Source: Pseudoxanthomonas composti | Lineage (GTDB): Bacteria > Pseudomonadota > Gammaproteobacteria > Xanthomonadales > Xanthomonadaceae | DNA: 64,000 nucleotides | Direction: 5' to 3' | Assembly (NCBI RefSeq): GCF_004122095.1 | Contig: NZ_SAWZ01000008.1 | Span: forward strand, 62,001-126,000 | Part shown: positions 53,695 to 63,867 of the stretch, one piece after another | Layout of the letters: each line of letters opens with the position of its first letter | How positions within the stretch are numbered: position 1 is the first letter of the stretch | The notes under the pieces: generated by a model | Database searches by the model: none | What the model saw: the letters and a program-made list of their open reading frames with translations, nothing else | What the model was told of the DNA's origin: nothing | Program-made: the position numbers and the translations under genes

Positions 53695-53858
53695 TCCTAA
53701 CGGTGACGCGCGCTCGCAGGCGCGCTCTCGCGAAAAAGTCCCCGCCGCACGCCCGTGCCGACAACAGGCCCGCCGGGCGGCGGGCCGCGTAGTGTACGGC
53801 CCCGCAAGGCCCGTGTGACGTTAAAATGCGGCTTTCCGCGCGCAAGGCTGCTGTCCTG

Positions 53859-54197
53859 ATGAATCGCTGGTACGGAAAGGTCCTGGGTCTGGTGGCCGGC
53901 ACGCTGCTGTTTCGCCCCAATCCGCTGTTCGGGGCCCTGATCGGCACGCTGATCGGACACGCCTTCGACCGCGACTGGTTCAAGCTGGCCAAGGACAATC
54001 CCTACCGGGTGTTCGACCTGACCAGCGATGCGACCGATGCCGAGGTCGACCAGGCCTACCGCAAGCTGATCTCCCAGTACCACCCGGACCGATACCACGA
54101 CGCGGCCCCGGAGCTGCGCGAGCAGGCCGAAAGCAAGGCGCGCGAGCTCAACAGCGCCTACGACCGGATCAAGACGCTGCGCAAGCGCCGCGGCTGA
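53859..54197 (+). CDS. Small membrane-anchored J-domain protein
   Basis: The 112-residue product has an N-terminal hydrophobic, glycine-rich stretch ([30 protein letters not shown], DjlA-like). A J domain follows at about 45-110 with the HPD motif in [16 protein letters not shown]. It probably stimulates a DnaK partner at the membrane. An ATG 33 bases upstream (53826) is in frame; I prefer 53859. A TAAAAT box just upstream (about 53821) looks like its -10. Confidence 0.88.
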   Translation: MNRWYGKVLGLVAGTLLFRPNPLFGALIGTLIGHAFDRDWFKLAKDNPYRVFDLTSDATDAEVDQAYRKLISQYHPDRYHDAAPELREQAESKARELNSAYDRIKTLRKRRG

Positions 54198-54235
54198 TCG
54201 CGCCCCACACCTGTCGCCTCCACGGAAACACCACG

Positions 54236-54922
54236 ATGTCCGACTGCCTGATCGCCCCGTCCATTCTTTCGGCCGACTTCGCCCGCCTGGGCGAGGAAGT
54301 CGACAACGTCATCGCCGCCGGCGCGGACTGGGTGCATTTCGACGTGATGGACAACCATTACGTGCCCAACCTGACCATCGGGCCGATGGTGTGCCAGGCC
54401 TTGCGCAAGCACGGGGTGACCGCGCCGATCGACGTGCACCTGATGGTCGAGCCGGTGGACCGTATCGTCCCGGACTTCGCCGAGGCCGGCGCCAGCATCA
54501 TCAGCTTCCATCCCGAAGCCAGCCGCCACGTCCACCGCACCATCCAGCTGATCAAGTCGCACGGCTGCAAGGCTGGCCTGGTGCTCAACCCGGCCACCCC
54601 GGTGGACATCCTGGACTGGGTGCTGGAGGACCTGGACCTGGTGCTGCTGATGTCGGTCAACCCCGGCTTCGGCGGGCAGGCCTTCATTCCCTCGGCGCTG
54701 GACAAGCTGCGCGCGGTGCGCAAGAAGATCGATGCCCTGGGCAAGCCGATCCACCTGGAGATCGACGGCGGCGTGAAGGCCGACAACATCGCCCAGGCCG
54801 CCGCCGCAGGTGCCGATGCCTTCGTTGCCGGCTCGGCCATCTTCAACGCGCCCGGCGGCACCCGCCAGGCCTACGCCGAGGTCATCGGCAAGATGCGCGC
54901 GGCCGTGGCGGGCGCGCGGTGA
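54236..54922 (+). CDS. rpe: Ribulose-phosphate 3-epimerase
   Basis: The 228-residue product carries [63 protein letters not shown] and [11 protein letters not shown], the full metal-site and active-site set. It interconverts ribulose-5-phosphate and xylulose-5-phosphate. Its stop overlaps the acetyltransferase start (GTGA). It lies upstream of the trp genes, as often in proteobacteria. Confidence 0.97.
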   Translation: MSDCLIAPSILSADFARLGEEVDNVIAAGADWVHFDVMDNHYVPNLTIGPMVCQALRKHGVTAPIDVHLMVEPVDRIVPDFAEAGASIISFHPEASRHVHRTIQLIKSHGCKAGLVLNPATPVDILDWVLEDLDLVLLMSVNPGFGGQAFIPSALDKLRAVRKKIDALGKPIHLEIDGGVKADNIAQAAAAGADAFVAGSAIFNAPGGTRQAYAEVIGKMRAAVAGAR

Positions 54923-55419
54923 GCCTGCACATCCGTGCGGCCAACCCGGACGACGCGCCGCTGCTGCACGAGCTGGTCACGGCGCTGGCCGTGTACGAGC
55001 GCGAGCCCAATGCGGTCGAGGCCAGCGTCGAGGACTTGCGCCAGAGCCTGTTCGGCCAGGGAGCCACTGCCTATGCCTTGATCTGCGAGCTGGACGGGCA
55101 GGCGGTGGGCTTTGCGGTGTACTTCTTCAACTATTCCACCTGGCTCGGGCGCAACGGGCTGTACCTGGAGGACCTGTTCGTGCGTCCGGAACACCGTGGT
55201 GCCGGCGCCGGACTGGCCCTGTTGCGGCACCTGGCGCAGCTGGCCGTGGCCAAGGGCTGCGGGCGCTTCGAGTGGTCGGTGCTGGACTGGAACGCGCCGT
55301 CCATCGCCTTCTACCGCGCCGCCGGTGCGCGGCCGATGGAGGGGTGGACGGTATACCGCATGCAGGGCCAGGCGCTGGCGGACTTCGCCGCCCATGGCAT
55401 GCCCTCGCGCGGGGCCTGA
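54919..55419 (+). CDS. GNAT-family N-acetyltransferase
   Basis: From GTG, overlapping the rpe stop, the product has 166 residues. It contains [33 protein letters not shown] (acetyl-CoA loop) and [22 protein letters not shown], close to the diamine acetyltransferase-like branch. The acceptor substrate is not readable; a polyamine or amino acid is possible. Confidence 0.9.
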   Translation: MSLHIRAANPDDAPLLHELVTALAVYEREPNAVEASVEDLRQSLFGQGATAYALICELDGQAVGFAVYFFNYSTWLGRNGLYLEDLFVRPEHRGAGAGLALLRHLAQLAVAKGCGRFEWSVLDWNAPSIAFYRAAGARPMEGWTVYRMQGQALADFAAHGMPSRGA

Positions 55420-55434
55420 TCGGGTCGCAAAACA

Positions 55435-55466
55435 AAGGCCGCATCGTTGCCGATGCGGCCTTCTTC
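55435..55466 (+). terminator. Terminator after rpe and the acetyltransferase gene
   Basis: AAGGCCGCATCG, TTGC loop, CGATGCGGCCTT forms a 12-base-pair stem; a short pyrimidine tail (CTTC) follows. Confidence 0.8.
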
Positions 55467-55608
55467 GGAAGATTGGAGGCTGATCCTGCCTCCGCCCGTC
55501 GTCCCTGATATGGCCTCCCATGTTCCGGATGGATCATGACGGCCTGATGACACGCGCCGAAGACCATCCGGGCTGCTAGCCTGCGCTTCCCACCTAGTGC
55601 CGCTGACC

Positions 55609-56541
55609 ATGACTTCTCCCCGCTGGCGCCTGATCCTCAACGGAAAATCCGCCAGCGATGTCGAGTTGCGCGCCGCGGTGCAGCGCCTGCGCGGCCGCGG
55701 CGTGGCGCTGGATGTGCGGGTGACCTGGGAGGAGGGCGATGCCGAGCGCTACGTGGCCGAGGCTATCGCCGATGGCGTGGACACGGTGGTCGCCGCAGGC
55801 GGCGATGGCACGCTCAGCGAAGTGGCCGCCACCCTGGCCCATCGTGCCGAACCGGCCCAAGCCCTGCCGAGCCTGGGCCTGGTGCCGCTAGGCACGGCCA
55901 ACGACTTCGCCACCGCGGCCGGCATGCCGGCGACCTCGCTGGAGGCGCTGTCCTTGATCGCCGAGCGCCCGGCGCGGCCCATCGACCTGCTGCGCGTGAC
56001 CGCCGACCACGGCCCACACTGGTGCGCCAACATGGCCAGTGGCGGCTTCGGCACCCAGATCACCCTGGAGACCGACGAGGGGCTCAAGCGCATGCTCGGC
56101 GGGCTGGCCTACACCATCACCGGGCTGTCGCGGCTGGGCCGCATCGAGCCGCTGCAGGCGCGGCTGGAAGGGCCGGATTTCCAGTGGGAGGGCGCTTTCA
56201 TCGCTCTCGGACTGGGCAACGGTCGCCAGGCCGGAGGCGGGCAGGCGCTGTGCCCCGGCGCGCTGATCGACGATGGCCTGCTCGAATTGACCGTCGTACC
56301 CGAGCTGTCCGGCGAGATCGCCCCGACCCTGGGCCGCCTGATCACGGCCGGCAAGGAGGCGGCGCTGGAGGCGGTGGCCGTGCGCGCGCGCCTGCCCTGG
56401 GTGCGCATCGTGGCCGAGCAGCCCATCACCCTCAACCTGGACGGCGAGCCGGAAATCTCGCGCCGCTTCCAGATCGATTGCGTGCCCGCGCGCCTGCGCA
56501 TGCACCTGCCCGCCGCCTGTCCGCTGCTGGGGACGCCTTGA
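55609..56541 (+). CDS. YegS-type lipid kinase
   Basis: The 310-residue product has the diacylglycerol-kinase catalytic fold: [14 protein letters not shown] (GGDGT), [13 protein letters not shown], and a C-terminal beta sandwich with [20 protein letters not shown] and LNLDGEPE. It phosphorylates a lipid such as phosphatidylglycerol or diacylglycerol. The ATG at 55609 is preferred to the GTG at 55597; neither has a clear Shine-Dalgarno. It is separate from the trp operon. Confidence 0.92.
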   Translation: MTSPRWRLILNGKSASDVELRAAVQRLRGRGVALDVRVTWEEGDAERYVAEAIADGVDTVVAAGGDGTLSEVAATLAHRAEPAQALPSLGLVPLGTANDFATAAGMPATSLEALSLIAERPARPIDLLRVTADHGPHWCANMASGGFGTQITLETDEGLKRMLGGLAYTITGLSRLGRIEPLQARLEGPDFQWEGAFIALGLGNGRQAGGGQALCPGALIDDGLLELTVVPELSGEIAPTLGRLITAGKEAALEAVAVRARLPWVRIVAEQPITLNLDGEPEISRRFQIDCVPARLRMHLPAACPLLGTP

Positions 56542-56562
56542 TCGTTGCATCGGAAAGGGCAG

Positions 56563-56590
56563 GTGACGCCACGCGCAGTTGCGGTAAAGT
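56563..56590 (+). promoter_or_regulatory. Candidate trpE promoter
   Basis: GTGACG (56563-56568), 16 bases, TAAAGT (56585-56590). The match is fair, not strong. A start near 56597 would coincide with the GTG of the Trp-rich leader reading frame. Confidence 0.4.
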
Positions 56591-56596
56591 ACGGCC

Positions 56597-56743
56597 GTGC
56601 TCACGCTGACGACCCCGCGTTCCTTCGATTCCGCTCGCCGCGCCTGGCGATGGTGGCCCGTTGCCGTCGTCCGCCCTGTTGCCGAGCCCTCGAAGGAAAC
56701 CCGTCTTGATCACCCGCGAGCAGTTCCAGCGCCACGCCGCTGA
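56597..56743 (+). CDS. Possible trp leader peptide with WRWW codons
   Basis: This 48-codon frame opens at GTG right after an in-frame stop at 56585. It carries TGG codons at 56645, 56651 and 56654 (peptide RRAWRWWPVAVV), and ends at a TGA at 56743, 38 bases inside trpE in another frame. Three Trp in four codons just before trpE is what an attenuation or translational control leader would show. I see no classical terminator hairpin with a T-run before trpE, so the mechanism is uncertain, and chance cannot be excluded. Confidence 0.45.
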   Translation: MLTLTTPRSFDSARRAWRWWPVAVVRPVAEPSKETRLDHPRAVPAPRR

Positions 56744-58214
56744 TAGCCATACCGCAGGCCCCTGCAATCTCGTCCCCGTCGTCCGTGAGGTGCTGTCCGA
56801 TCTGGACACGCCGCTGTCGGTCTACCTGAAGCTCGCCGACGGGCCGCATACCTACCTGTTCGAATCGGTCGAGGGCGGCGAGCGCTTCGGCCGCTATTCC
56901 ATCATCGGCCTGCCGGCGCGGCGCGTGCTGACCTTCCGTGGCCACACCCTGGAAGTGCGCGAGCAGGGCGCGCTGGTCGAATCGCGCCAGGTCGCCGACC
57001 CGTTCGCCGAGATCGAAGCGCTGCGCGCGTCCTACGCCGTGCCCAAGCTGGAGGGCCTGCCGGGCTTTACCGGCGGGCTGGTGGGCTGGTTCGGCTTCGA
57101 GTGCATCGGCTATATCGAACCGCGCCTGGCCGCTGGCGGCCTGCACGATGAGCTGGACACGCCCGATATCCTGCTGATGCTGTCCGAGGAGGTCGCCGTG
57201 TTCGACAGCCTCAAGGGCCGCCTGTACCTGATCGTGCATGCCGATCCGCGCCAGGACGGTGCCTGGGATGCGGCGCAGGCGCGCCTGGACGCGCTGACCG
57301 ACAAACTGCGCCAGCCCGGCGCCGGCTATCCCAAGCCGCTCAGCGCGGGCGAGGTGCTGGACGAGAGCCATTTCGTTTCCGGCTTCACCCGCGAGGGCTT
57401 CATCGGCGCGGTGGAGAAATCCAAGGAATACATCCGCGCCGGCGACATCTTCCAGGTAGTGCTCAGCCAGCGCCTGAGCGTGCCGTTTTCCGCACGGCCG
57501 GTGGATGTCTACCGCGCGCTGCGTGCGCTCAATCCTTCGCCCTACATGTACTTCCTCGATGTCGGCGACGTGCAGGTGGTGGGCTCCTCGCCCGAGATCC
57601 TGGTGCGCCTGCAGCACGACGCGGACGGGAAGGGCAAGGTCACCGTGCGGCCCATCGCCGGCACGCGTCCGCGTGGCGCCACGCCGGAGGAGGACAAGGC
57701 GCTGGAGGAAGAGCTGCTGGCAGACCCCAAGGAACTGGCCGAGCACGTGATGCTGATCGACCTGGGCCGCAACGATGCCGGCCGCGTCTCGCAGGCCGGC
57801 ACCGTGGAGGTGGGCGAGCGCTTCGCCATCGAGCGCTACAGCCACGTCATGCACATCGTCAGCGAAGTCACCGGCACGCTGCAGCCGGGCCTGAGCTATG
57901 CCGATGTGCTGCGCGCGACTTTCCCCGCCGGCACCGTCAGCGGCGCGCCGAAGATCCGCGCGCTGGAAGTCATCCGCGAGCTGGAGCCGATCAAGCGCAA
58001 TGTCTATGCCGGCAGCATCGGCTACATCGGCTGGCACGGCGATGCCGATACCGCCATCGCCATCCGCACCGCGGTGATCAAGGACGGCCGCCTGCACATC
58101 CAGGCCGGCGCCGGCATCGTCTACGACTCCGATCCGCAAAAGGAGTGGGACGAGACCATGAACAAGGGCCGCGCCCTGTTCCGCGCGGTCGCCCAGGCGG
58201 CCAGGGGGCTGTGA
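56706..58214 (+). CDS. trpE: Anthranilate synthase component I
   Basis: From TTG at 56706 (AAGGA about nine bases upstream), the 502-residue product begins with ITREQFQRHAADSHTAG. It has the N-terminal feedback-site motif (YLFESVEGGERFGRYS) and the chorismate-binding core (DIFQVVLSQRLSVPF, GSSPEILVRL, RPIAGTRPRG, HVMLIDLGRNDAGRVS, FPAGTVSGAPKIRAL). It converts chorismate to anthranilate with TrpG. Family members in xanthomonads start at this point; the longer reading begins in the leader. Its stop overlaps the next start (TGATG). Confidence 0.95.
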   Translation: MITREQFQRHAADSHTAGPCNLVPVVREVLSDLDTPLSVYLKLADGPHTYLFESVEGGERFGRYSIIGLPARRVLTFRGHTLEVREQGALVESRQVADPFAEIEALRASYAVPKLEGLPGFTGGLVGWFGFECIGYIEPRLAAGGLHDELDTPDILLMLSEEVAVFDSLKGRLYLIVHADPRQDGAWDAAQARLDALTDKLRQPGAGYPKPLSAGEVLDESHFVSGFTREGFIGAVEKSKEYIRAGDIFQVVLSQRLSVPFSARPVDVYRALRALNPSPYMYFLDVGDVQVVGSSPEILVRLQHDADGKGKVTVRPIAGTRPRGATPEEDKALEEELLADPKELAEHVMLIDLGRNDAGRVSQAGTVEVGERFAIERYSHVMHIVSEVTGTLQPGLSYADVLRATFPAGTVSGAPKIRALEVIRELEPIKRNVYAGSIGYIGWHGDADTAIAIRTAVIKDGRLHIQAGAGIVYDSDPQKEWDETMNKGRALFRAVAQAARGL

Positions 58215-59311
58215 TGAATGTGATGCAGGCAGGCGACGTGGCTGCCCAGGACACCAAGCTCAGTTTCCGCAACGATTACAGCGAGGGCGCGCATCCGCGC
58301 CTGCTGCAGGCGCTGGCGCAGATCGGCAACGAGCAGAACGCCGGCTATGGCCTGGACCGCCACAGCGAGCTCGCCGCCGGGATGATCCGCACACAGATCG
58401 CCTGCGCCGGGGCCGACGTGCATTTCCTGGTCGGTGGCACCCAGACCAACCTGGTGGCGATGGCGGCGTTCCTGCGCCCGCACGAGGCGGTGATCGCCGC
58501 CGACAGCGGCCATATCGCCACCCACGAGACCGGCGCCATCGAGGCCACCGGGCACAAGGTCCTGACCGTGCCCACGCCGGACGGCAAGCTCACCCCGGCG
58601 CTGGTGCAGGGCGTGCTGGATGCGCACAGCACCGAGCACATGGTGCGCCCGCGCCTGGTGTACGTGTCCAACACCACCGAGGTCGGCACGGTCTACAGCA
58701 AGGCCGAGCTGACCGCGCTGCGCGCGCTGTGCCAGCAGCACGGGCTATACCTCTACCTGGACGGGGCGCGCATCGCCGCGGCCCTGGCGGTGGCCGGCAA
58801 CGACCTGTCGCTGGCCGATGTGGCCGCGCTGACCGATGCCTTCTACCTCGGCGGCACCAAGAACGGCGCCCTGCTGGGCGAGGCGCTGGTGATCGTGCAT
58901 GACGCACTCAAGTCCGACGTGCGTTTCATCATCAAGCAGCGCGGCGCGATGCTGGCCAAGGGTGCGGTGATCGGGGCGCAGTTCCAGGCGCTGTTTCGCG
59001 ATGGCCTGTTCTTCGACCTGGCCACCCATGCCGATGCCCAGGCCCGGCGCCTGCGTGAAGCACTTGTGGCGGCCGGCATCGCCTTCGCTTTCGATTCGCC
59101 CAGCAACCAGCTGTTCCCGATCCTGCCCACGTCAGTGGTCGAGCAGCTGGAGGACAAGTACGAGTTCCATCGCTGGCAACCGCACGGCCAGGGCTACCAG
59201 GTCATCCGCCTGGTGACCTCCTGGGCCACCAGCGAGACGGCGGTGGAAGCATTCTGCAAGGACCTGGCGGTGTTGCTCGCGCCAGCATCGGCAACTCAAG
59301 AGACGCACTGA
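58214..59311 (+). CDS. ltaE: Low-specificity threonine aldolase inside the trp operon
   Basis: The 365-residue product is a PLP enzyme of the beta-eliminating lyase/threonine aldolase family: [51 protein letters not shown], and the PLP lysine in [18 protein letters not shown]. It cleaves L-threonine or related beta-hydroxy amino acids to glycine and an aldehyde. It is coupled to trpE by a one-base overlap and sits one base before trpG, so it is a true member of the operon. Its link to tryptophan synthesis is unclear. Confidence 0.93.
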   Translation: MNVMQAGDVAAQDTKLSFRNDYSEGAHPRLLQALAQIGNEQNAGYGLDRHSELAAGMIRTQIACAGADVHFLVGGTQTNLVAMAAFLRPHEAVIAADSGHIATHETGAIEATGHKVLTVPTPDGKLTPALVQGVLDAHSTEHMVRPRLVYVSNTTEVGTVYSKAELTALRALCQQHGLYLYLDGARIAAALAVAGNDLSLADVAALTDAFYLGGTKNGALLGEALVIVHDALKSDVRFIIKQRGAMLAKGAVIGAQFQALFRDGLFFDLATHADAQARRLREALVAAGIAFAFDSPSNQLFPILPTSVVEQLEDKYEFHRWQPHGQGYQVIRLVTSWATSETAVEAFCKDLAVLLAPASATQETH

Positions 59312-59312
59312 C

Positions 59313-59891
59313 ATGCTGTTGATGATCGACAACTACGACAGCTTCACCTACAACCTCGTGCAGTACCTGCAGGCGCTCGGCGCCGAGGTCGAAGTGGTGC
59401 GCAACGACGCGTTGAGCGTCGAGCAGATCGCCAGCAAGGCGCCACAGCGCATCGTGATCTCGCCTGGGCCGTGCACGCCCAACGAGGCGGGCGTGTCGCT
59501 GGAGGTGATCGAGCGCCTGGGTGCAACCACGCCGATCCTTGGTGTGTGCCTGGGTCACCAGAGCATCGGCCAGGCTTACGGCGGGGATGTGATCCGCGCC
59601 GGCCGCATCATGCACGGCAAGACCTCGCCGATCCGGCACGAGGGCCTTGGCGTGTTCGCCGGGCTGCCGGATCGCTACGAGGCCACGCGCTACCACTCGC
59701 TGGTGGTGGACAAGGCCACGCTGCCCGAGGCGCTCGAGGTCACCGCCTGGACCGAGAACGCCGACGGCAGCATCGAGGAGATCATGGGCCTGCGCCACAG
59801 GGAATTCCCCGTGGAGGGCGTGCAGTTCCATCCCGAATCCATCCTCACCCAGCACGGCCACGCCCTGCTGAAGAATTTCCTGGAGCGCTGA
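59313..59891 (+). CDS. trpG: Anthranilate synthase glutaminase component
   Basis: The 192-residue product has the class I amidotransferase triad: Cys in [16 protein letters not shown], His and Glu in [10 protein letters not shown]. It begins [20 protein letters not shown]. It supplies ammonia to TrpE and may also serve folate synthesis (PabA). Confidence 0.97.
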   Translation: MLLMIDNYDSFTYNLVQYLQALGAEVEVVRNDALSVEQIASKAPQRIVISPGPCTPNEAGVSLEVIERLGATTPILGVCLGHQSIGQAYGGDVIRAGRIMHGKTSPIRHEGLGVFAGLPDRYEATRYHSLVVDKATLPEALEVTAWTENADGSIEEIMGLRHREFPVEGVQFHPESILTQHGHALLKNFLER

Positions 59892-59919
59892 GCGCTTCTA
59901 CAGACGAGAGCTTCGCCGC

Positions 59920-60954
59920 ATGACCATCAGCCCCCAGGAGGCCCTGCAGCGCACGATCGAACATCGCGAGATCTTCCGCGATGAGATGGTCGTGCTGATG
60001 CGCCAGATCATGCGCGGCGAAGTCTCGCCGCTGATGACCGCGGCCATCCTCACCGGCCTGCGCGTCAAGAAGGAAACGGTGGGCGAGATCGCTGGCGCGG
60101 CCATGGTGATGCGCGAGTTCTCCCAGGGCGTGCAGGTGGCCGATCGCACCCACATGGTCGACATCGTCGGCACCGGCGGCGATGGGTCGCACACCTTCAA
60201 CATCTCCACCTGCGCCATGTTCGTGGCCGCCGCGGCCGGGGCCAGGGTGGCCAAGCACGGCAACCGCAGCGTCTCGTCCAAGTCCGGCAGCGCCGATGCG
60301 CTGGAGGCCCTGGGCGCGGTGATCGAGCTGCAGCCGGCGCAGGTCGCCGCGGCCATCGAGGCCACCGGCATCGGCTTCATGTTCGCGCCGATCCATCACC
60401 CGGCGATGAAGGTGGTGGCCCCGGTGCGTCGCGAGATGGGCGTGCGTACCATCTTCAACATCCTCGGGCCGCTGACCAATCCGGCGGGCTCGCCGAACAT
60501 CCTGATGGGCGTGTTCCACCCCGACCTGGTCGGCATCCAGGCGCGCGTGCTGCACGAGCTCGGCGCCGAGCGCGCGCTGGTGGTCTGGGGGCGCGATGGC
60601 ATGGACGAGATCTCCCTGGGCGCCGGCACCATGGTCGGCGAGCTGCGCGACGGGGTGGTGCGCGAGTACGAGATTCACCCAGAAGACTTCGGCATCGCCA
60701 TGTCCGCCAGCCGCAACCTGCGGGTGGACGATCCGGCGCAATCGCGGCAGATGCTGCTGGGCGTGCTCGACGACCAGCCCGGCCCGGCGCGCGACATCGT
60801 CGCGCTCAACGCCGGCGCGGCGCTGTACGTGGCCGGCGTGTGCGAATCCATCGCCGCCGGCATTGAGGCCGCTCGCGCGGCCCTTGGCGATGGAAGCGCC
60901 GCGGCCAAGCTGCGGCAGTATGTGGCGTTCACCCGAGAGCTGGCGGGTAGTTGA
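59920..60954 (+). CDS. trpD: Anthranilate phosphoribosyltransferase
   Basis: The 344-residue product carries [83 protein letters not shown]. It transfers phosphoribosyl from PRPP to anthranilate. It is a stand-alone enzyme, not fused to TrpG. Confidence 0.97.
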   Translation: MTISPQEALQRTIEHREIFRDEMVVLMRQIMRGEVSPLMTAAILTGLRVKKETVGEIAGAAMVMREFSQGVQVADRTHMVDIVGTGGDGSHTFNISTCAMFVAAAAGARVAKHGNRSVSSKSGSADALEALGAVIELQPAQVAAAIEATGIGFMFAPIHHPAMKVVAPVRREMGVRTIFNILGPLTNPAGSPNILMGVFHPDLVGIQARVLHELGAERALVVWGRDGMDEISLGAGTMVGELRDGVVREYEIHPEDFGIAMSASRNLRVDDPAQSRQMLLGVLDDQPGPARDIVALNAGAALYVAGVCESIAAGIEAARAALGDGSAAAKLRQYVAFTRELAGS

Positions 60955-61105
60955 GGAACGAGTGGAGAGGAACGAGAAACGAGTGACTCCCCGCGCGTGC
61001 GAGCAATCCTGTGCCTTGTGCGCCCGGTAAACATGCAAAAATGACCTGGTAGCGCCGTTCGGTTTCCACTCGTGTCTCGTTCCTTCCTACTCGTTCCTCA
61101 CCCCG
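60955..61105. repeat. GGAACGAGTGG repeat locus 4 (trpD-trpC gap)
   Basis: GAGGAACGAGTGGAGAGGAA and following bases (60954-60985) face the inverted CACTCGTGTCTCGTTCCTTCC and CGTTCCTCACCCC (61068-61105), with a core of about 83 bases. The arms separate trpD from trpC in an otherwise tight operon and extend almost to the trpC start. Confidence 0.75.
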
Positions 61106-61107
61106 CC

Positions 61108-61899
61108 ATGAGCGACATCCTCAACACCATCCTGGCCCGCAAGGCCGACGAAGTCGCCGCGCGGCGGGCGCAGATGCCGCTGGAGGAACTGAAGGCGCGC
61201 CTGGCCGATGCCTCGCCGGTGCGCGGGTTCGCCAGTGCGCTGCGCGCCAGCATCGCCGCGGGCGATGCGGCGGTGATCGCGGAAGTGAAGAAGGCCAGCC
61301 CCTCCAAGGGCATCATCCGGCCCGATTTCCAGCCGGCCGATATCGCCGTCAGCTATGAGTTCGGCGGCGCGTCCTGCCTGTCGGTGCTGACCGACGTGGA
61401 TTTCTTCCAGGGCAGCGATGCCTACCTGCAGCAGGCCCGCGAGGCCTGCACGCTGCCGGTGCTGCGCAAGGACTTCACGGTCGACCCTTACCAAATCTAC
61501 GAGGCCCGGGTGCTGGGTGCGGACTGCATCCTGCTGATCGTCGCGGCACTGGACGATGGCCAGCTGGTCGAACTGTCCGACCTGGCCCTGCAGCTGGGCA
61601 TGGACGTGCTGGTGGAAGTGCACGACATCGACGAGCTGGAGCGCGCGCTGCAGGTCCCGGCGCCGCTGCTGGGCATCAACAACCGCAACCTGCGCAGCTT
61701 CGAGGTCTCGTTGCAGACCACCCTGGAGATGAAGTCCGCGGTGCCGCGCGATCGCGTGCTGATCACCGAAAGCGGCATCGTCACCGCCGCCGACGTGGCC
61801 ACCATGCGCCAGGCCGGGGTCCACGGCTTCCTGGTGGGCGAGACCTTCATGCGCGCGCCGGAACCGGGCGAGGCCCTGCGCGAGCTGTTCTTCGCATGA
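61108..61899 (+). CDS. trpC: Indole-3-glycerol phosphate synthase
   Basis: The 263-residue product carries [92 protein letters not shown] and [13 protein letters not shown]. It closes the indole ring in tryptophan synthesis. There is no TrpF fusion. The ATG at 61108 is chosen because the longer reading starts inside the repeat. Its end overlaps the HAD gene. Confidence 0.97.
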   Translation: MSDILNTILARKADEVAARRAQMPLEELKARLADASPVRGFASALRASIAAGDAAVIAEVKKASPSKGIIRPDFQPADIAVSYEFGGASCLSVLTDVDFFQGSDAYLQQAREACTLPVLRKDFTVDPYQIYEARVLGADCILLIVAALDDGQLVELSDLALQLGMDVLVEVHDIDELERALQVPAPLLGINNRNLRSFEVSLQTTLEMKSAVPRDRVLITESGIVTAADVATMRQAGVHGFLVGETFMRAPEPGEALRELFFA

Positions 61900-62627
61900 G
61901 CCTGCCGCGTGGTCCTTACCCAACCCCTGCGGCGGATGCGCCGTTGGTGGTGTTCGACTTCGACCACACGCTCTACGACGGCGATTCGGGCAGCCATCTG
62001 TTCGCCTGGCTGCTCAAGCGTTCCTGGCCGCGCTATCTCACCGCGCTTCTGGCCACGCCGCTGCTGGGGCCGCTGGTGGCCTTCCTGCCCACACGGCGCC
62101 ACGGCATTTCCGGCTACGTCTGGATCGCCACCTTCGGCCTGCATCGGCGGCGCGAACTGGATGCCCTGATCGACCAGTACGTGGACCAGCACCGCGCCGA
62201 GGTGCGGGAGCGCCTGCTGCCGCACGCGCTGGAGATTTTCGCGGGCCATCGGGCCGCGGGCGATCGCGTGGTGGTGGCCACGGGCGCACCGCCGGAACTG
62301 GCGCGCGCCATCCTGTCCTTCGTGGCGCACCAGGACGTGCCGGTCATCGGCACCGTGACCGGGCCGCGCCTGGGCGCGGTGTATGCGCGCCGGCATTGCC
62401 ACAACGAGGAGAAGATGCGGATGCTGCGCGAGGCCGGGTTCGGCGAGATCGCCGTGGCCTATTCGGACAGCACGGCCGACCTGCCCCTGCTCAAGGCCGC
62501 GCGCGCGCCGGTCGTGGTCAATCCCAAGGCCTCCAAGATCACCCTCTTCGAACGCGTCCTGCCGGCCGGCACGCCCATCCTCAACTGGGGCTGCAAGGAC
62601 CGGGGCGGCCAGCCGCTGCGGGAGTAA
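61896..62627 (+). CDS. HAD-IB family phosphatase
   Basis: The 243-residue product has the HAD motifs: [15 protein letters not shown] (nucleophile Asp in motif I), [14 protein letters not shown] (motif II), [11 protein letters not shown] (Lys) and [14 protein letters not shown] (motif IV). The cap contains a hydrophobic helix ([19 protein letters not shown]), like SerB/PgpC-type membrane-associated phosphatases. Substrate unknown; phosphatidylglycerophosphate or a phosphoserine-like compound is possible. It overlaps trpC by four bases (ATGA). Confidence 0.88.
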   Translation: MSLPRGPYPTPAADAPLVVFDFDHTLYDGDSGSHLFAWLLKRSWPRYLTALLATPLLGPLVAFLPTRRHGISGYVWIATFGLHRRRELDALIDQYVDQHRAEVRERLLPHALEIFAGHRAAGDRVVVATGAPPELARAILSFVAHQDVPVIGTVTGPRLGAVYARRHCHNEEKMRMLREAGFGEIAVAYSDSTADLPLLKAARAPVVVNPKASKITLFERVLPAGTPILNWGCKDRGGQPLRE

Positions 62628-62651
62628 GCGGCGGCAGCAAGCGACGCAGCC

Positions 62652-62915
62652 GTAGGGTGGATGACGCTCCTCCATCCACCGTCGCCACGCACCGGCCAGA
62701 GTGGGCGTATCAGTCCCGGCCTTGGTGGACAAGCTTCGCGTTGTCCACCCTACGGTAAAGGTAGGGTGGATGACGCTCTTTCATCCACCACCGCCGCGAA
62801 CCGGCCAACGTGGGGGTGCCCGCATGGCAGCCTCAGCCTTCGCGAGCGCATTGGTGGACAAGCTTCGCGTTGTCCACCCTACGGGTAGGGTGGATGGCGC
62901 TTTTCCATCCACCAC
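62652..62915. repeat. Array of GGTGGATG / GGTGGACAA hairpins (array 2)
   Basis: The 411-base gap between the HAD gene and clp holds five hairpins in strict alternation: GGTGGATG...CATCCACC (62654-62680), GGTGGACAA...TTGTCCACC (62723-62750), type 1 (62764-62790), type 2 (62852-62879), type 1 (62886-62913). Spacers share a CGAACCGGCCAACGTGGG-like sequence, so the unit is longer than the hairpins. It is inverted relative to 29969-30290. The last 120 bases before clp contain only its terminator. Confidence 0.85.
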
Positions 62916-62986
62916 CGCGACAAACCGGCCAAGGTGGGCATACCAGACCCAGCCGCAAGGGTCGCACTGCCTCGTGGCACAGCTGC

Positions 62987-63030
62987 TTGAACAAACAGCC
63001 TGACGCGTAAGCGGACCTTGCCGCGTCAGG
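62987..63030 (-). terminator. Possible terminator of clp
   Basis: CCTGACGCG (62999-63007) pairs with CGCGTCAGG (63022-63030); on the minus strand CTGTTTGTT follows, a T-rich but interrupted tail. It lies 9 bases after the clp stop. Confidence 0.65.
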
Positions 63031-63038
63031 CCATGGGC

Positions 63039-63737
63039 TCAGCGGGTGCCGTAGAGCACCACGGTCTTGCCGCGGGCATGCAGCAGCCCATCGGCCTGCA
63101 GCTTCTTCAGCACGCGCCCGGCCATTTCGCGTGAACAGCCCACCAGGCGCGCCAGCTCCTGGCGCGAAACGCGCAGCTGGGTGCCCTGCGGATGACTCAT
63201 GGCCTCCGGCTCCTGTGCCAGATCATGCAGGGTGCGCACGATGCGGTCGGTCACGTCCAGGAACGCCAGGCGGCTGGCCTTGCGGCTGGTATCCAGCAGG
63301 CGCCGCGAAAGCTGCGCGCCGATGGCGTACAGCAGCTTGGGCGCATCGGCCGACAGCTGTCCGCTGAACAACTGGTGCAGGCGCTCGTAGCTGATCTCGG
63401 CCAGCTCGCACTGGGTGCGGGTGCGCAGGATGACCTCGCGCTTGTCCGACTCGATGAACAGGCCCATCTCGCCCACGTAGGTCCCGGGCCCGAAATAGCC
63501 CAGCACCAGCTCGCGGTCGTCGTCCTCTTCTGTGATGATGCTCACTGATCCGGAGACGACGTAATACAATGTGCCCGCAGGATCGCCAGGGCGGAACACG
63601 TCCGCACGGGCCGGGTAGCGTCGGCGATGGCTATGCGCCAGAAATCGCTCGATCACCGCTGCGTCCGGCGTCAGCGGACTGCTCGCGGGTCTGACGGGCA
63701 TGGCAGTGAGGCCTGAGTTCATGGGCGTGTTTTTCAA
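63039..63737 (-). CDS. clp: Clp, CRP/FNR-family global regulator
   Basis: The 232-residue product has a cyclic-nucleotide-binding domain (VFRPGDPAGTLYYVVSGSVSIITEEDDDRELVLGYFGPGTYVGEMGLFIES). A long dimer helix and the HTH follow (LRVSRQELARLVGCSREMAGRVLKKLQADGLLHARGKTVVLYGTR). It is nearly identical in the conserved parts to Xanthomonas Clp, which activates virulence and extracellular-enzyme genes and is released from DNA by c-di-GMP. This links it to the GGDEF/EAL proteins in the window. The N-terminal 15 residues are variable; a second Met lies at residue 6. Confidence 0.96.
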   Translation of the reverse strand: MKNTPMNSGLTAMPVRPASSPLTPDAAVIERFLAHSHRRRYPARADVFRPGDPAGTLYYVVSGSVSIITEEDDDRELVLGYFGPGTYVGEMGLFIESDKREVILRTRTQCELAEISYERLHQLFSGQLSADAPKLLYAIGAQLSRRLLDTSRKASRLAFLDVTDRIVRTLHDLAQEPEAMSHPQGTQLRVSRQELARLVGCSREMAGRVLKKLQADGLLHARGKTVVLYGTR

Positions 63738-63751
63738 GGTCGATCCCCAAG

Positions 63752-63779
63752 CTTATGCTGAACACGTCGGGGGGTTCAA
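63752..63779 (-). promoter_or_regulatory. Candidate clp promoter
   Basis: On the minus strand: TTGAAC, 16 bases, CATAAG, about 15 bases before the ATG at 63737. The -35 is good, the -10 moderate. Confidence 0.45.
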
Positions 63780-63799
63780 TCGTGTGAATGCGACGGACA

Positions 63800-63828
63800 T
63801 TTCACCGTAACCCGGATTGCCTCATAAT
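63800..63828 (+). promoter_or_regulatory. Candidate speD promoter
   Basis: CATAAT at 63823-63828 is a good -10; TTTCAC 17 bases upstream is a poor -35. It is divergent from clp. Confidence 0.4.
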
Positions 63829-63867
63829 TCCGCCCTTCACCCGCTCCTCCCATAAGGTCCCTTCGCC

